Shown piece by piece: positions 44,290-55,700 of a DNA stretch of 64,000 bases (position 1 is its first letter; each line of letters begins with the position of its first letter). Made by a program: the position numbers and the translations under genes. This DNA comes from Nemertoderma westbladi (taxonomy: Eukaryota > Xenacoelomorpha > Nemertodermatida > Nemertodermatidae), in the NCBI GenBank assembly GCA_032718475.1, contig JAUCBJ010008162.1:1-64000 (forward strand), in the 5' to 3' direction. A model generated the notes under the pieces. It was not told where the DNA came from and did no database searches. It saw only the letters and a list, made by a program, of their open reading frames with translations.

Positions 44290-47200
44290 ATACTCCTTTC
44301 TTAAACATGTTTGATTTTTCCAATTTAAGTTTTCCAGTGGACAGAGTAACTGGTATTCCCCAGTTTCTGAAAGCAAACCCTTTATACTGTATAAACATTT
44401 TATATTGGAGTAATACAGAAGAACTGTCCATTCTAAGTCAACCAGATAGCGCACACTGTTCCGGTAAAACTGTACTAAATTTATTATTCATAGAAGCCAC
44501 AACCAAAAACCCCACCCACTACGTAGCTATTACTAACATAGATAGATTAATAAATACAAAAGATTCTCCTGGCAACAAGAAGCACTGTGAACGCTGTCTC
44601 CGAGCCTTTAACACTTACAAATCCTTGGAAGAGCATCGAGAACGCTGCTATACGGGTAAACGGCAACTCGAGTATATGCCCGAAAATCTCCTGGTTAAAT
44701 TTGATCGTTACGATAAGACTCTATCCCCACCTTTCTGTATATACGCCGACATTGAAACTATTCTAGAACCTACAGACAATATTAAACTCCCACAGAAACA
44801 GAAACATATAGCTAGCGCGGCAGCCTTTTATGCAGTACCAAATCAGAAATTAATTAACCCCCCTAAAACAGATGTTCAAATTTTCAGTGATGTAATGCGC
44901 GACTTTCCAACCACTCTGGAAAGTCGGGGTAGGGAGTTATACGATTGATCCATTTCTAGTACAAACACACTATGCAACTCACTAGTACCCAACAAAATGA
45001 CTTTAATAACACTACGCAATACTACGTCTGCAACTGTAATTTAACCCCTGATTCACATAAGTTAAACCTCAATGAAAATCTCACCACCAAAGTCCGCGAT
45101 CATGACCATTATAGTGGGGAGTATCGAGGGGCTTCTTGCGTTAGCTGCCACAGGAAACTATCACTATGACGAAATAATTTTTATATTTTTTTTAGCAAGT
45201 CGTTAGACTTGATTACTGTAAGAAAAAAGGCTACTTGCTACTGGCTACTGGCTACTGACTACTGAACTAGAGCAAAAACAGCTCTAACGATTTTGATGAA
45301 ATTTTGCATGGACCATGAAAATAGATTTCTATGGGTACTTGTGAAATCGCGGTTTAAATTGAAACATCTCAACTTGTTATAATAATAATATAATTGTTGC
45401 ATTTAATTAATATCGTGGCTTACATTGAACAGTGTAAATTGTTAATCGCGGTTTACATTGAAACTTCTATTACAAAAATAAGAACGAATTTGTCTTATCA
45501 CTTCTTGTGAGCGATTGTATTGAATTCATGACAACTGCTGTTATTATTATATTAATCAATTGGCACCTCGACTCCTCTCTGACTACTCTATCCCATAGAA
45601 CAAAATAATCATTTCGCTAACTGCTCTCTCTATCTTCAGTAATCACAACAGCTTTTATAATTCATTAGATGATTACAACATAATAATTATAGTTTGAAGT
45701 TGTCTATAAAATTTTTCGTACACCACCGGGACTACGCTCATGCTAATTTATTATCAGACTGAACAAAAAGCTTTTACTTGACTCGTACTGTCTCCTACGA
45801 CTTGCTTCACGGGGCGCTAGGCCCGTCTCTAGTTTATAACTTGAGAAAATTCTATATACATTTACTGTTAAAAGAAGGAATGACCAATAGTTCTAGAACA
45901 CACTGGAAAATGACTGTAATCCCGAAAAACAGTGAAACCTATATTCACCTTAAAGTTAGCTTTCCAATTGATCCAAGTACACCAACAGCCAACGCTAAAG
46001 AAAGTATCTCCATTAATTTTCTATATTCTTATCAATTTATGACTGCCAGCCTATATAATCTCAGTAGTTATCTCACTAAAAATAATAGTAACCTAGCAAC
46101 AGCCATACCCCATACACTAGCTCAAATGACCCAACTCTATCCGAACATTAGGGATAACACAATAAAAAATAAAGGCGTATTCCCATATTCTTACATTCAA
46201 AATATTTCAAACCTACACGAAACTACACTACCCTCAATAGAAAGCTTCTATAAGGATCTCAAATTGGAGCAATGCAGCACAAACAACTATCAGCGCATGC
46301 TTACTATTTGGGATGAATTAAGCTGCACAACAATCTTCGACTATATGATTGGCTATTTCATTCTAGATATTACCCTATTAGCTGGCTGATACTTTCGAGC
46401 AGTTCCGTTCCCTTTGTCTAACTAATTATGGACTCGAGCCCGTAATGTACTTCACCGAACCGGCGAGGTGCGACGTTAATTTACAACGCGGCGCTGAAAT
46501 TCACGGAATCAGAAATTCATTTATTATCAGATGCTTCCATCTACTCGGACTTTGAAACAAATATTAGGGCTGGTCTAGTGTTCTTCAATACACATTCCGT
46601 AGACGCAAATATTCCCGATAGACCCGACTACGATTCAGTCACCCTGAGAAATATCTAATACCTATCGATGCGAACAAACTTTACGGCTGTGCGCTGAGCC
46701 AGAAACTTCCCTACGCTAATATTAAACTCGTAACTAACTACCCCCATAGACCTAGCTACAGTAGATGCGAGTGGGGACACTGGTTATTATTGCATAGTTG
46801 ATCTACATTACCTGGAAGAAATTCATGAATGGACCACCGATCTGCCTCTAAGAGTGGAGAAGATGTCAGTCCCTAAATCCTTTCTTAGCAAATACATGGA
46901 ATATCTTTGGGAGCGCTACAATCTCACCGATACGGCTACCTGTAAACCATACAACGACACATGTACTAAGGTACTACTACATCAGTTTAATAAGGTTGAA
47001 TACGGTATCCATATTAAGCTACTTCAGCTCTATTTGAACCTCGGTCTTAATCTTACACAATTATATAGGGTCTACTCTTTCTCACAAAAATATATTTTCA
47101 AGGACTACATTAGTTTTAACACAAATAAAAGGCAAATGGCAAATAACCCATTCGAGGTTCTATTTTATAAGTTAATGAACAATTATGTGGGACAATTATA

Positions 47201-48000
47201 TGGGAAATGCCTTCAGAAGGTTAGAGATCGCGTTTCTTTCAGGTTATGCAATAGTGACGATCAATGTGATTTGCTCCTAGCTAAGCCCAATCATGAATCT
47301 TTTGTTGTCTTTACCCCCAACTTGAGCGGGCAAACATTCACTAAAGAGGCTGTTTGCCTAAATCAGGGCGTGTTCATCGGTTGCACTATACTAGATCTAT
47401 CTAAGCTACAGATGTACGACCTATTTTACAACAAATTGAAGCCTCTAGAACAAAAACTGGGTTGCCAGATTCGCTGTCTAGCTGGTGACACCGATTCTCT
47501 AAAGCTAAGCGTCACTAATACACCACAGCTAACCTTTCTACAGGCAATTTTTGAGGGTGGTTTCTTAGATACTTCCAACTATAGTACAACACATCCACTC
47601 TATACAATTAAAAATGAAGCGGCTCTCAGGTTCGTAAAAGATGAGAGCTGCGGTTTGTAGTATAAACAGTGGGTTTTCCTTAAACCAAAGGTTTACAGTT
47701 TTCAATCCTACGATGCCCCAATCAAGAAAACCGCCAAAGATGTATCTAGATCGGTTGTTGCTAAGCAACTATCATACGAGGATTATGAAGACTGTTTTGA
47801 AAACGAGGCAATGCTCTTCCGCTATATCTCTACCTTCACTTCTAGAAAGCATCAAATTTTTACTGGTCATGTCTATAAGAAAGCCCTAACACTGTGGGAC
47901 ATGAAATCATACTGGGGTAGTAAATATAGCAGCAAACCATACGGGCACTATAGCACTAAGCTCGTTAGACCGGCGAAACGAGTAGTATTCCCCCTATCAG
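44290..48000 (+). pseudogene. Polinton/Maverick-type protein-primed DNA polymerase B, broken
   Basis: Family B polymerase of the protein-primed Polinton (Maverick) type, which would replicate the element's own DNA. Order seen: N-terminal SFPVDRVTGIPQFLKANPL; HYVAITNIDRLI; a zinc-finger-like CERCLRAF...H...C; exonuclease motif FCIYADIETIL near 44735; KVRDHDHYSGEYRGAS at about 45100; YNLRKFYIHLLL; KGVFPYSYI; DANKLYGCALSQKLPY near 46675; FNTNKRQMANNPFE and KLMNNYVGQLYGK; motif C AGDTDSL near 47490; C-terminal KALTLWDMKSYW and PYGHY. Damage: a 0.6-kb insertion (45170-45770), frameshifts and stops between 46390 and 46850, and an in-frame TAG at 47658-47660. No integrase, capsid or terminal repeats of the element were found. 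Confidence 0.85.
45170..45770. repeat. Non-coding insertion within the polymerase pseudogene
   Basis: Polymerase homology stops at about 45169 and resumes near 45775. Between are AT-rich bases with ATCGCGGTTTAMATTGAAAC at 45347 and 45445 and a CTACTGGCTACTGGCTACTG run near 45239. The type of element is not clear. Confidence 0.5.
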
Positions 48001-48021
48001 AATTTAATTTAATTTTTCTAG

Positions 48022-48279
48022 AATAAAAATTTGAGCAACAAAATAGAATTAACCAATAAACAGTTTACCAGAAAAAACATTGACAAATTTGAACTAGAGA
48101 AAATTTCACAGCAAATTACAGGTCGGAGTTGCTTAAAACCAAACATGTTTATCTACAAAGGTAACGATTCAATTATAATGTTATTTCCCAGCGGCGCAGT
48201 AACAATTGTAGGCCTGTGCAATAATTTAGCTTGTGAATTGCTTTATTTAACCCGCCGAGGACAGTTTGGGTCAAATTGA
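48022..48279 (+). pseudogene. Small frame after the polymerase, faintly TBP-like
   Basis: Open frame of about 85 codons with no ATG at its start. Its middle (KPNMFIYKGNDSIIMLFPSG then AVTIVGLCN) has the spacing of one TATA-binding-protein half-repeat: a strand, an [IL]FxSG turn, a hydrophobic strand ending in G, then a helix. It follows the polymerase by about 30 bases on the same strand. The resemblance is short, so the call is tentative; an unrelated element gene is quite possible. Confidence 0.3.
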
Positions 48280-49340
48280 CCCAAAATGAAGTTTACATGT
48301 ACTGTACACATTCAATATAATTATTGGGTTCACAATATCTCATGAATTCTCCTACTTTTTTATACTCTATCCAAATGTAACCGGGTCACAACATTTACTT
48401 TAACACTTTTTTTTAAATTTGACTTTTATTATTTAGGCAACGCCAAGGGCCGTTTGAACAAAATGACCCATTATAGTTTTACTCATAAATAACAGTTTTG
48501 CAAAGTCGAATTCTGTAAACACATCAATTTTCCAAGTCAGGGCGATGTTAAACAACATTGAAAAGTCAATTCGTCTGTTTGTAGAGTATGTCTGTTTGTA
48601 TGTCGGTGCGTGTGTGTGTGTGTGTAATATGGAAACCTAGTATCGTCCATGAACCATATTTCCTGTATGGAACGTCTTCTAATTAGGCCTAGTCAGTGGT
48701 AATGTAGCGTTAGGTTCAAACCGGTATACTTTAGTTCCTGTAACACATTACATTAAATTATTCCTAACTCTCGTTTATTGTTTTGGTTCCTTTCAACTCT
48801 CCTCTATAACCTGCTCCTTTACTAACCTGCCTGGTTATGGAGGCAGACTGACCAAATGGCTCGGCCCTATCGCTAACAGGCTGCCAGGACCTAATGCCAT
48901 GGACTTAATGCTCCGGACCTAAGCTACCAGGTTGCCAGAACTGGTGTCTAGCTATATTGCCATAAATATATAATCTAGCTGTCTAGGCCTACACCTACCG
49001 GCAACCAGTAGTCTTTCTGTCATTAGCCTATAGGCCTATAAATTAATAAATTGCGCTAATATATAACAGTTGTGTGCAAAATGGAAACATTTTTGAGAAT
49101 CTCTTTTGTGGGTAATGTACAAAACAGCCTGGTAGCATTAGGTCCAAATCGGAAGTTGAGTTTGAACACAACCCAGCCACCATGCCAGTAATTTATGAGA
49201 ATATGCACTCGAAGAGACAGCATCGAAACGCAGTAGTAGCAGACAATCAGACAGAGCCCAGGCACTATATTATTATAATATCAGTACAGTGTTATGTACC
49301 TATATAGTGTCAACCGGCATATATAACAGCCACATACAGA
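48255..49340. other. Intergenic with a piggyBac-like inverted motif
   Basis: TTAACCCGCCGAGG at 48247 is followed by TTGGGTCAAATTGACCCAA (48267-48285), a palindrome common at ends of piggyBac-like MITEs. An AACAAAATGACCC lies near 48457. A TG microsatellite is at about 48607-48625. No gene supported. Confidence 0.4.
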
Positions 49341-50709
49341 CTACTACTACTACTAGGATCGGCATGCTGCATTGCAGCTGCATTTTTAAGAATGCTGTGC
49401 CGGCTTATTGACAAAATTGCACCGCCACAACTCCCTATCACCCATGACATTTGCTAGATCATCCGCATCGTCAAGGCCAGTGTCCTTTAAGATGCGTCTC
49501 AAGAAAGTCATGGGCTGTCCACCATGCTTATTCACTCCATGAGGCTGCCAAAGTACAAGATTATGCACTGGCGAAAGCAATGTCCTGCAAAGCGGAGGCG
49601 ATTTTGTTCTCGTGTTAAGCTTGGGGGAACCAATGAGACACCTCCAATATTATATAGTGTCTGGTTGGAGATGTGTGCATTATACTTGACACAATGAACC
49701 CGGCGTAGCTTTCTTGTGAATGTGCCATCCAGAGATTTGGTGTCCTCAGCAGTTAGAGCCCAGCATGGACTCCCAAAGAGGAGTACTGGAACTACTGCTG
49801 CTCTAAATAATCGGACCTTAAGTTTCCGATTAATTCTCGGTGACTTCCAAATCCTGGAAAGCCTATTCAAGGCTGCCCATGCCTTTCCCTTACGTATTCA
49901 AAGGTCCTCACCTGACTTCCGGATCCATGATCCCAGGTAACAGAAGTCATCCACATGCTCAAGTATACCATCTTTTGAGCTTATGCTCATCCGATCAAAG
50001 ACTTGCTGAGGACTTTCAAAGTTAACTGTCAAAATTTTGGTCTTTCTGGAGGTAATAAAAAGACCAACACTAGAAGCAGCATGTTCTAATGAGCTGAGGA
50101 GTCGTTGGGCTCCCTCTAGTGATTCTGAGAGTACTCCTAAGTCATCAGCAAAATCTAGATCAGTTAGGTACTTGGCAGAATTTCCTCGACTTCTGGAGCC
50201 AGTAGGTGAAGTTATCATCACCCCATCATCATTATGATGATCTAAGGACATGCGTAGAACATAGTCAACAACAATTATGAACAAGAATGGTGCAAGTGTG
50301 TCTCCCTGGAGGACGCCCCATAACACTTCAAATGGTTCTGTGTCACCGTCGACAGTAGACACAAATTTTGTAGAACCATCGTATACTGATCTGATTGCTG
50401 CAATAATTTCATCAGGAATCCCATATAATGAAAGTATGCTGAACATACGTGAGCGAGAGACTGAATCAAAGGCCTTGAAGAAGTCAACAAAGATAACAGC
50501 CAGATGCCTGTTAGGATGCCTTTCTTGGGAACTTGCACCAATTTATTTGTTTTCATTTCTTGTAGGACTCTTGTTGTTCGGTACATGTCTACTATGATGG
50601 GATAGATGAGCTTTAAACACTCAGGTATTTTAAAGACCTCAGGGGGAACACCATCTACTCCACTGGCACGATTGGTCTTAATGCTCTTTGCAGCAGCCTT
50701 CACTTCTGC
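49341..50709 (-). pseudogene. LINE reverse transcriptase fragment, interrupted by BEL-A
   Basis: Same family as 31903-33168, on the minus strand. The (TAG)n tail is at 49355-49341. Reading upstream come RLRFAGHCFR, TDLDFADDLGVLSES, GVLQGDTLAPFLFIIVVDYV and NRASGVDGVPPEVFKIPECL. Frameshifts lie near 49580, 49880 and 50450, with an internal deletion before motif A. Coding similarity reaches the first base of the BEL-A LTR (50710), so BEL-A landed inside this LINE. Confidence 0.85.
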
Positions 50710-51172
50710 TGTTCGCGGTATTTCAACTTTCCATAACGCGAGTTGAATATTTTTGTATTTTTATTAAAATTGATTATTCCGATATTACTACTGGGTGCGG
50801 GACCATGGGTTTTGGGCACATTCAATAAACTGGGGGCGATTTATGGGCGAACTTTGGGGCAACTTACAGGGTACGGGAATAATTTCATAGTTATAAGGGC
50901 CAGGGGGGATGGAAAATGCAAGCAGTATTCAGGTTAGCCTGAGTACTATTAGGCCCTGGCCAACTTCCTGCTGCCTGTAGGGGTGGATTTGGTAATGTGC
51001 CAGGCCTAAAGGACAAGGACTGCCCTTAGCGGTCCCTGGCCAACGGCAGCTACTACGAGCCTGAAAAGGACTCGGAACGCTGACTGCTTGTGTCAGGGAT
51101 TTGCGACGGGCACCGACGGCCCCTTAGTAGCCAAGCCGTTCTGGTTCTCGATGATCGAACCCCGGGGTTCGT
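50710..51172 (+). repeat. BEL-A 5' LTR, part confirmed by the 3' copy
   Basis: Matches 63538-64000. A T/A-rich TATTTTTATTAAAA at about 50757 may serve as TATA element and AATAAA at 50824-50829 as polyadenylation signal. The LTR continues rightwards but its end cannot be fixed because the 3' LTR leaves the window. Confidence 0.85.
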
Positions 51173-51606
51173 GAGGGGTGGAGCGGACACGCGAACAGGT
51201 GGCCAACTTAAGACTGCCCCCTGACCTAAGCCGTACTGGTTCTCGATGACCGATCCCTTCGGGGTTCGTGAGGGGTGGGACGGACATGCGAAAGGGCTGG
51301 CCACAGGACTGGTTTGACAAGGACTGCCCTTAGCGGTCTCGGGTCAACTGCAGCTACTACGAGCCTGAAAAGGACTCGGAACGCTGACTGCTTGACTGTG
51401 ATTCGCGACGGGAGCCGACGACAGACCCCTTAGCCAAGCCGTTCTGGTTCTCGATGATCGTTCCCTTCGGGGTTCGTGAGGGGTGGAACGGACACGCGAT
51501 GGGGTCGAAAGACAAAGGACTAGACTCGACTAGACTCTACTGGCCTACCGACTGTTCGGAGCAGTTTCTCGGCTGCCGAAGCGACTACGAGCCTGAAAAG
51601 GACTCG
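51056..51606 (+). repeat. GNRA-tetraloop hairpin, three copies in the BEL-A LTR/leader
   Basis: CGAGCCTGAAAAGGACTCG at 51056-51074, 51360-51378 and 51588-51606. It folds as CGAG/CUCG plus CCU/AGG with one bulged A and a GAAA loop. Further copies are in gag (54046), pol (57925, variant), ORF3 (60968) and the 3' LTR (63883). Confidence 0.85.
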
Positions 51607-51907
51607 GAAAGCCTAGGTGGTTGGGTTTCTGTGATGAACTGACGGACCCCTAGCCAAGCCGTTCTGGTTCTCGATGATCGAACCCTTCGGGGTTCGTGAG
51701 GGGTGGAACGGACACGCGAACGGGTCCACCGACACGACAGACTCCTAGCCAAGCCGTACTGGTTCTCGATGACCGAACCCTTCGGGGTTCGAGAGGGGTG
51801 GTACGGATACGCGACAGAGTCTACCGACTGGACCGACCCTTAGCCAAGCCGTGCTGGTTCTCGATGATCGTTCCCTTCCGGGTTCGTGAGGGGTGGAACG
51901 GACACGC
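51119..51907 (+). repeat. Six-copy array of a larger hairpin in the BEL-A leader
   Basis: Units at about 51119, 51227, 51434, 51652, 51748 and 51842 share AGCCGTTCTGGTTCTCGATG, a CCCTTCGGGG hairpin (UUCG loop) and GTGAGGGGTGGAACGG. The outer CCGTTC pairs with GAACGG. In the fifth unit both sides change together to CCGTAC/GTACGG. The second and sixth units have one mismatch; the first has a G-U pair. Confidence 0.8.
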
Positions 51908-52103
51908 GACAGGGTCGACCGACACCGACACTACGGCACTAAGACTGGGACTGAGGGAAAATCTGGGGAACATTAGGTAGGCTAAAATTCTGAGCGAACA
52001 GCGGGTTATTAAATAATATACCGTAGGGATTTATATTATCGTGTATACTTATTGTGAATATTTGGTGTATATTGATTTGGGGAAGCCCAAAATTATTCTT
52101 AAT

Positions 52104-52142
52104 CAGGTTTGAACAGGTTTGAACAGGTTTCAACAGGTTTTC
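52104..52142 (+). repeat. Short tandem repeat CAGGTTTGAA in the leader
   Basis: Four copies of CAGGTTT(G/C/T)(A/C)A(A) with a 12-bp period. Confidence 0.7.
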
Positions 52143-52580
52143 AACTATAGGAAGTTACATTAAAGAGTATATCCAACTAATGCAGCTTTTCTCAACCGCA
52201 AACTTGCATCTTAGAAATATTCCCTCCCCACAATCAATATCCGGTGACTGGCCGGGGCTCGGTGGTCTGTTAAGTCACGTCTCCAGCATCGGCGTTTTTC
52301 CCCCTGGTGTAGGAATAACGGCAACAAAATTAAGAATAATTCACGTGGTTAATTTTGACAGGGTGTCAAAATTAAGAATAATTATCGCGGTCAACTTCAA
52401 CTGGTGGAAGTTGAGAATCCTTCAATACTCTTCAAAAACTCTCTACGTGCTTGCCAGCACCCACTACGAGGAAACTCTGGTATTTGAGTTGAGACAAAGT
52501 CGTGGTTTAATTAATCAGCAAACTCGATCTAACCAACTCGTAGTCGGCAGATCACAATTCGGGAGAGTTGTTAACAGGGA

Positions 52581-52772
52581 ATGGAAGTATCGATCACACC
52601 CATTGATATAATTCAAGTTGAGCCAGGAATCTGGCACGTCGAAGTTGAGGTACAAGGAACGAACGTTGGACGATTCAGGATTACTGTTCGGGTGGTCCAA
52701 GCTGAGTACAATACCTACGAGGAACTGTTTTACGACATCGCGTATCTCGCCATCGACGAGGCGTTACAATGA
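52581..52772 (+). CDS. Small 63-aa ORF overlapping the BEL-A gag-pol start
   Basis: ATG in good context (GGGAATGG). The peptide is strand-rich and acidic: MEVSITPIDIIQVEPG, WHVEVEVQGTNVG, RFRITVRVVQAEYN, then a helix-like ELFYDIAYLAIDEAL. Its TGA (52770-52772) overlaps the Gag-Pol ATG (52769-52771) as ATGA. That arrangement is known for termination-reinitiation. No family is recognised. It may be a regulatory upstream ORF whose translation controls Gag-Pol, or a real small protein. No counterpart could be identified in the other BEL copies. Confidence 0.5.
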   Translation: MEVSITPIDIIQVEPGIWHVEVEVQGTNVGRFRITVRVVQAEYNTYEELFYDIAYLAIDEALQ

Positions 52773-55700
52773 CCACAAATAACATATCCGATACCGACGA
52801 GATGGATCACCACACAGACTCGGAAGCCGACGAGGTCCCAAACGTCAAGAACATGACCCGTCGGTTAGGGGCTCTTAAAGGCGGAGTAACCCGAGCGTAT
52901 CAACGGATGGAGAAACAACTCAAGGGAGTCAAAACCCCCCTCAACGAGGTACAAACTCAGCTTCAAAGTATCCGAAATATCCTACAGCGGTACGAAAGAA
53001 TGATACAGGCGTACCAAGAGCTCGTTCCTCCCACCGATCAGGAAAACTACCCCAAGCTGGAAGAACACGTTGTACATCTAGATGGGTTCCGCAAACAACA
53101 CCGAAGGACCCTCAGCCTGGTGAGAGGCTATGAGGAACAGTATTACAAGAGGGCTGAAAGAACAGACGCGGAATCAGTACGATCCTCCAGCATCAGGACA
53201 GGAGTACATCACAAGAGAATGGGGTCCACCAGAAATCAGCACTCCAGCGCTAGGAGCGAGATATCCGGCTCAGCGCGCAGTTCTCAAGGGGCGCCGCCAC
53301 TCCGAGACCAACTGAGAGAACGGAAGGCATTAGCCCTCAAAGCTCGGATGGAAGATGAGTATATTCAACTGCAAGCCGAGCAAGATGTACTAGCCGCCGA
53401 AACACAAAGGCGAGAAGCCGAACAAGCGGCCGAACGACAGGCGGAACAACGCGAACAGGAGGCCGAACAACATAGACGAGAGGCCGAACGACAGGCGGAA
53501 CAACGCAAACAGGAGGCCGAACAACGCGAACAGGAGGCCGAACAACATAGACGAGAGGCCGAACGGCAGGCCGAACAACGCAAACGGCAGGCCGAACAAC
53601 ATAGAAGAGAGGACGAACGACAGGCCGAACAACGCAAACAGGAGGCCGAACAACGCGGACGAGAGGCAGAACGAGAGATCGAACAACGTAAATGGGAAGC
53701 GGAAATGCGTAAACAACACGCCGAGGCCCAAGCAATTCTCATCCACAAAAAGAATGCGGATATTGCAAAACTCGCAGAATACGAAGCCGCACTTATCGAA
53801 CGAGATATTCAACTCTACGAGGACTGGGAAAGGGATATAGATCAGGAATATGAACCAATTCCGGTACCGGAGTTAGAAAAGTCATTTACACCAACAGCGG
53901 CGAAACCTCCGAAACCCGAGATCCCGCCTACCAAACAGTCTACGCTATCGGCACAAGCCCCGGTGTTCCATCCCCCACCAGCTACGCTAAAGAATGAGGA
54001 ACCTTATTTCCCATCCAACACCACGACAGCGAGTGTACCCAAGTACGAGCCTGAAAAGGACTCGGAACGGGACGCCACTCCCCGATCAAATAACCCGTTT
54101 ACATCGACACCACAAACTCGTAGCCGCGTCATTATTAAAACTCCACCTATTATTGATCCATCAAGTATGGGAGTGAGTGCCAATAACTATAACCCTCCGA
54201 GTCACTCCAGTTCAGATGACGTCAGCATCATCCGGGCGTTGGAGAACCGCCTTGCCATGCCTAAGATGGAGATTCGCACCTTCGAAGGAGATCCCGTCGA
54301 TTACCTCAGATTCAAGAAACGGTTCTTCGCGCAGATTGGATCAACGGACATAGCCGACGCACAGAAATTGGTATATTTATCGCAATACCTGGGTGACAAA
54401 CCACGCAGAATTGTTGCATGTTTTGAAGGAGGTTCTCATGAGGCATACTATGATGCATGGAAAACTCTGGATAAAAGATACGGAAATACCGGAACTATAA
54501 TTAATAAAACTCTAGAGAGACTGATACAGGACGCGGGATCACTAGGAGACCCACAGAACATACAGGAATTCTCCGACTCTATGAAGGATGCCTACTATAC
54601 TCTGAAACCCTTGAATAAGGAGGACCAGGTGAACAACATTCTAAACCTCCGACAGATCGCCCGGAAGTTCCCCGGATGGCTACAAAGTAAGTGGGCTTAT
54701 AAATGTGTAGACCTCCGGCGCAGACATCCAGATCGAGATCCTAGCTTCCTTGAGATGTCGGCATTCCTGGACGATATCTCCGAAGCCATGAATGACTCGA
54801 TGTTTTCCAAACAAAGTCTCGCAAAGTTGGACGGAATAGAGAGCAACTCCAGGAGTAAGATAACCCCTCCGAAACCAAGATTCCGACCCCCACCGGTGAG
54901 TACGATGGCCATCACCATGGCTGAGGATTCCGACGACGAAGACTACGAGGAACCGACATCCGCCGAGGAATGGGCATGTTATCTCGCGAATTGGGCACCC
55001 GAAAGGGAAGGCATCACAAATTCCCTGCTCTGTCTCTTCTGTGGGGAGAAACATAAAGTGGAATTCTGCAGAAAGTTTCAGTTCGCCGACCTCGTCCCAC
55101 GCTTCGAGGCGATAATGAAACACCGAGGATGCTTCCGGTGTCTTGGAACAGGTCACTACGTTCGGGATTGCGACCAAAGGTCGTGCTGTGCTGTCTGTAA
55201 CGACCAACGCCATCACACGCTCCTCCACATCCCCGCGAACTTCGATTTTACTACCCTCCCCTTTCGGATCGAAGCCAAGCGAAGAGGAGAAACAAACCAC
55301 GTCTTCAAAGGAACCCGGACAACCCAACGGAGAGAAACCAACCCGTTTAAAATCTCCACCAATACACCACAAGTAACAAATATTTCGGCCACGATTAATC
55401 TTATAAATCGCCGCTACATGGTTTTCGCAAAGGTAATCCCAGTAAGGATCCAAGGAGTCGGCAAATCTTTGACGACACTCGCGTTCCTCGATAACGGGTC
55501 CGACGGAACCATCATCGACCGGGATTTTCTCGAGCAACTCGGACTAGAATATGAACCTTGTAAACGGCCCATACAAACCATCACCGATAACAGAGAGGTA
55601 GAGTCCGGGGAGGTGCAACTCCAGATGGAAGGAGTGATGAAGGGCTACGAAACGGCTAAGTTAACCATAAAGAACGCCTTGGTACACACAGACCTCCGGG

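Noticed and set aside
51056-51074. Hammerhead or other self-cleaving ribozyme around the GAAA hairpin
   Set aside because: No CUGAUGA core or second conserved strand; it is a simple stem-loop.
52180-52611. 143-aa frame in the BEL-A leader
   Set aside because: Contains repeats of the leader, weak composition, and overlaps the better-supported 63-aa ORF start.
54680-55537. 285-aa minus-strand frame
   Set aside because: Antisense of the intact Gag-Pol; no domain.
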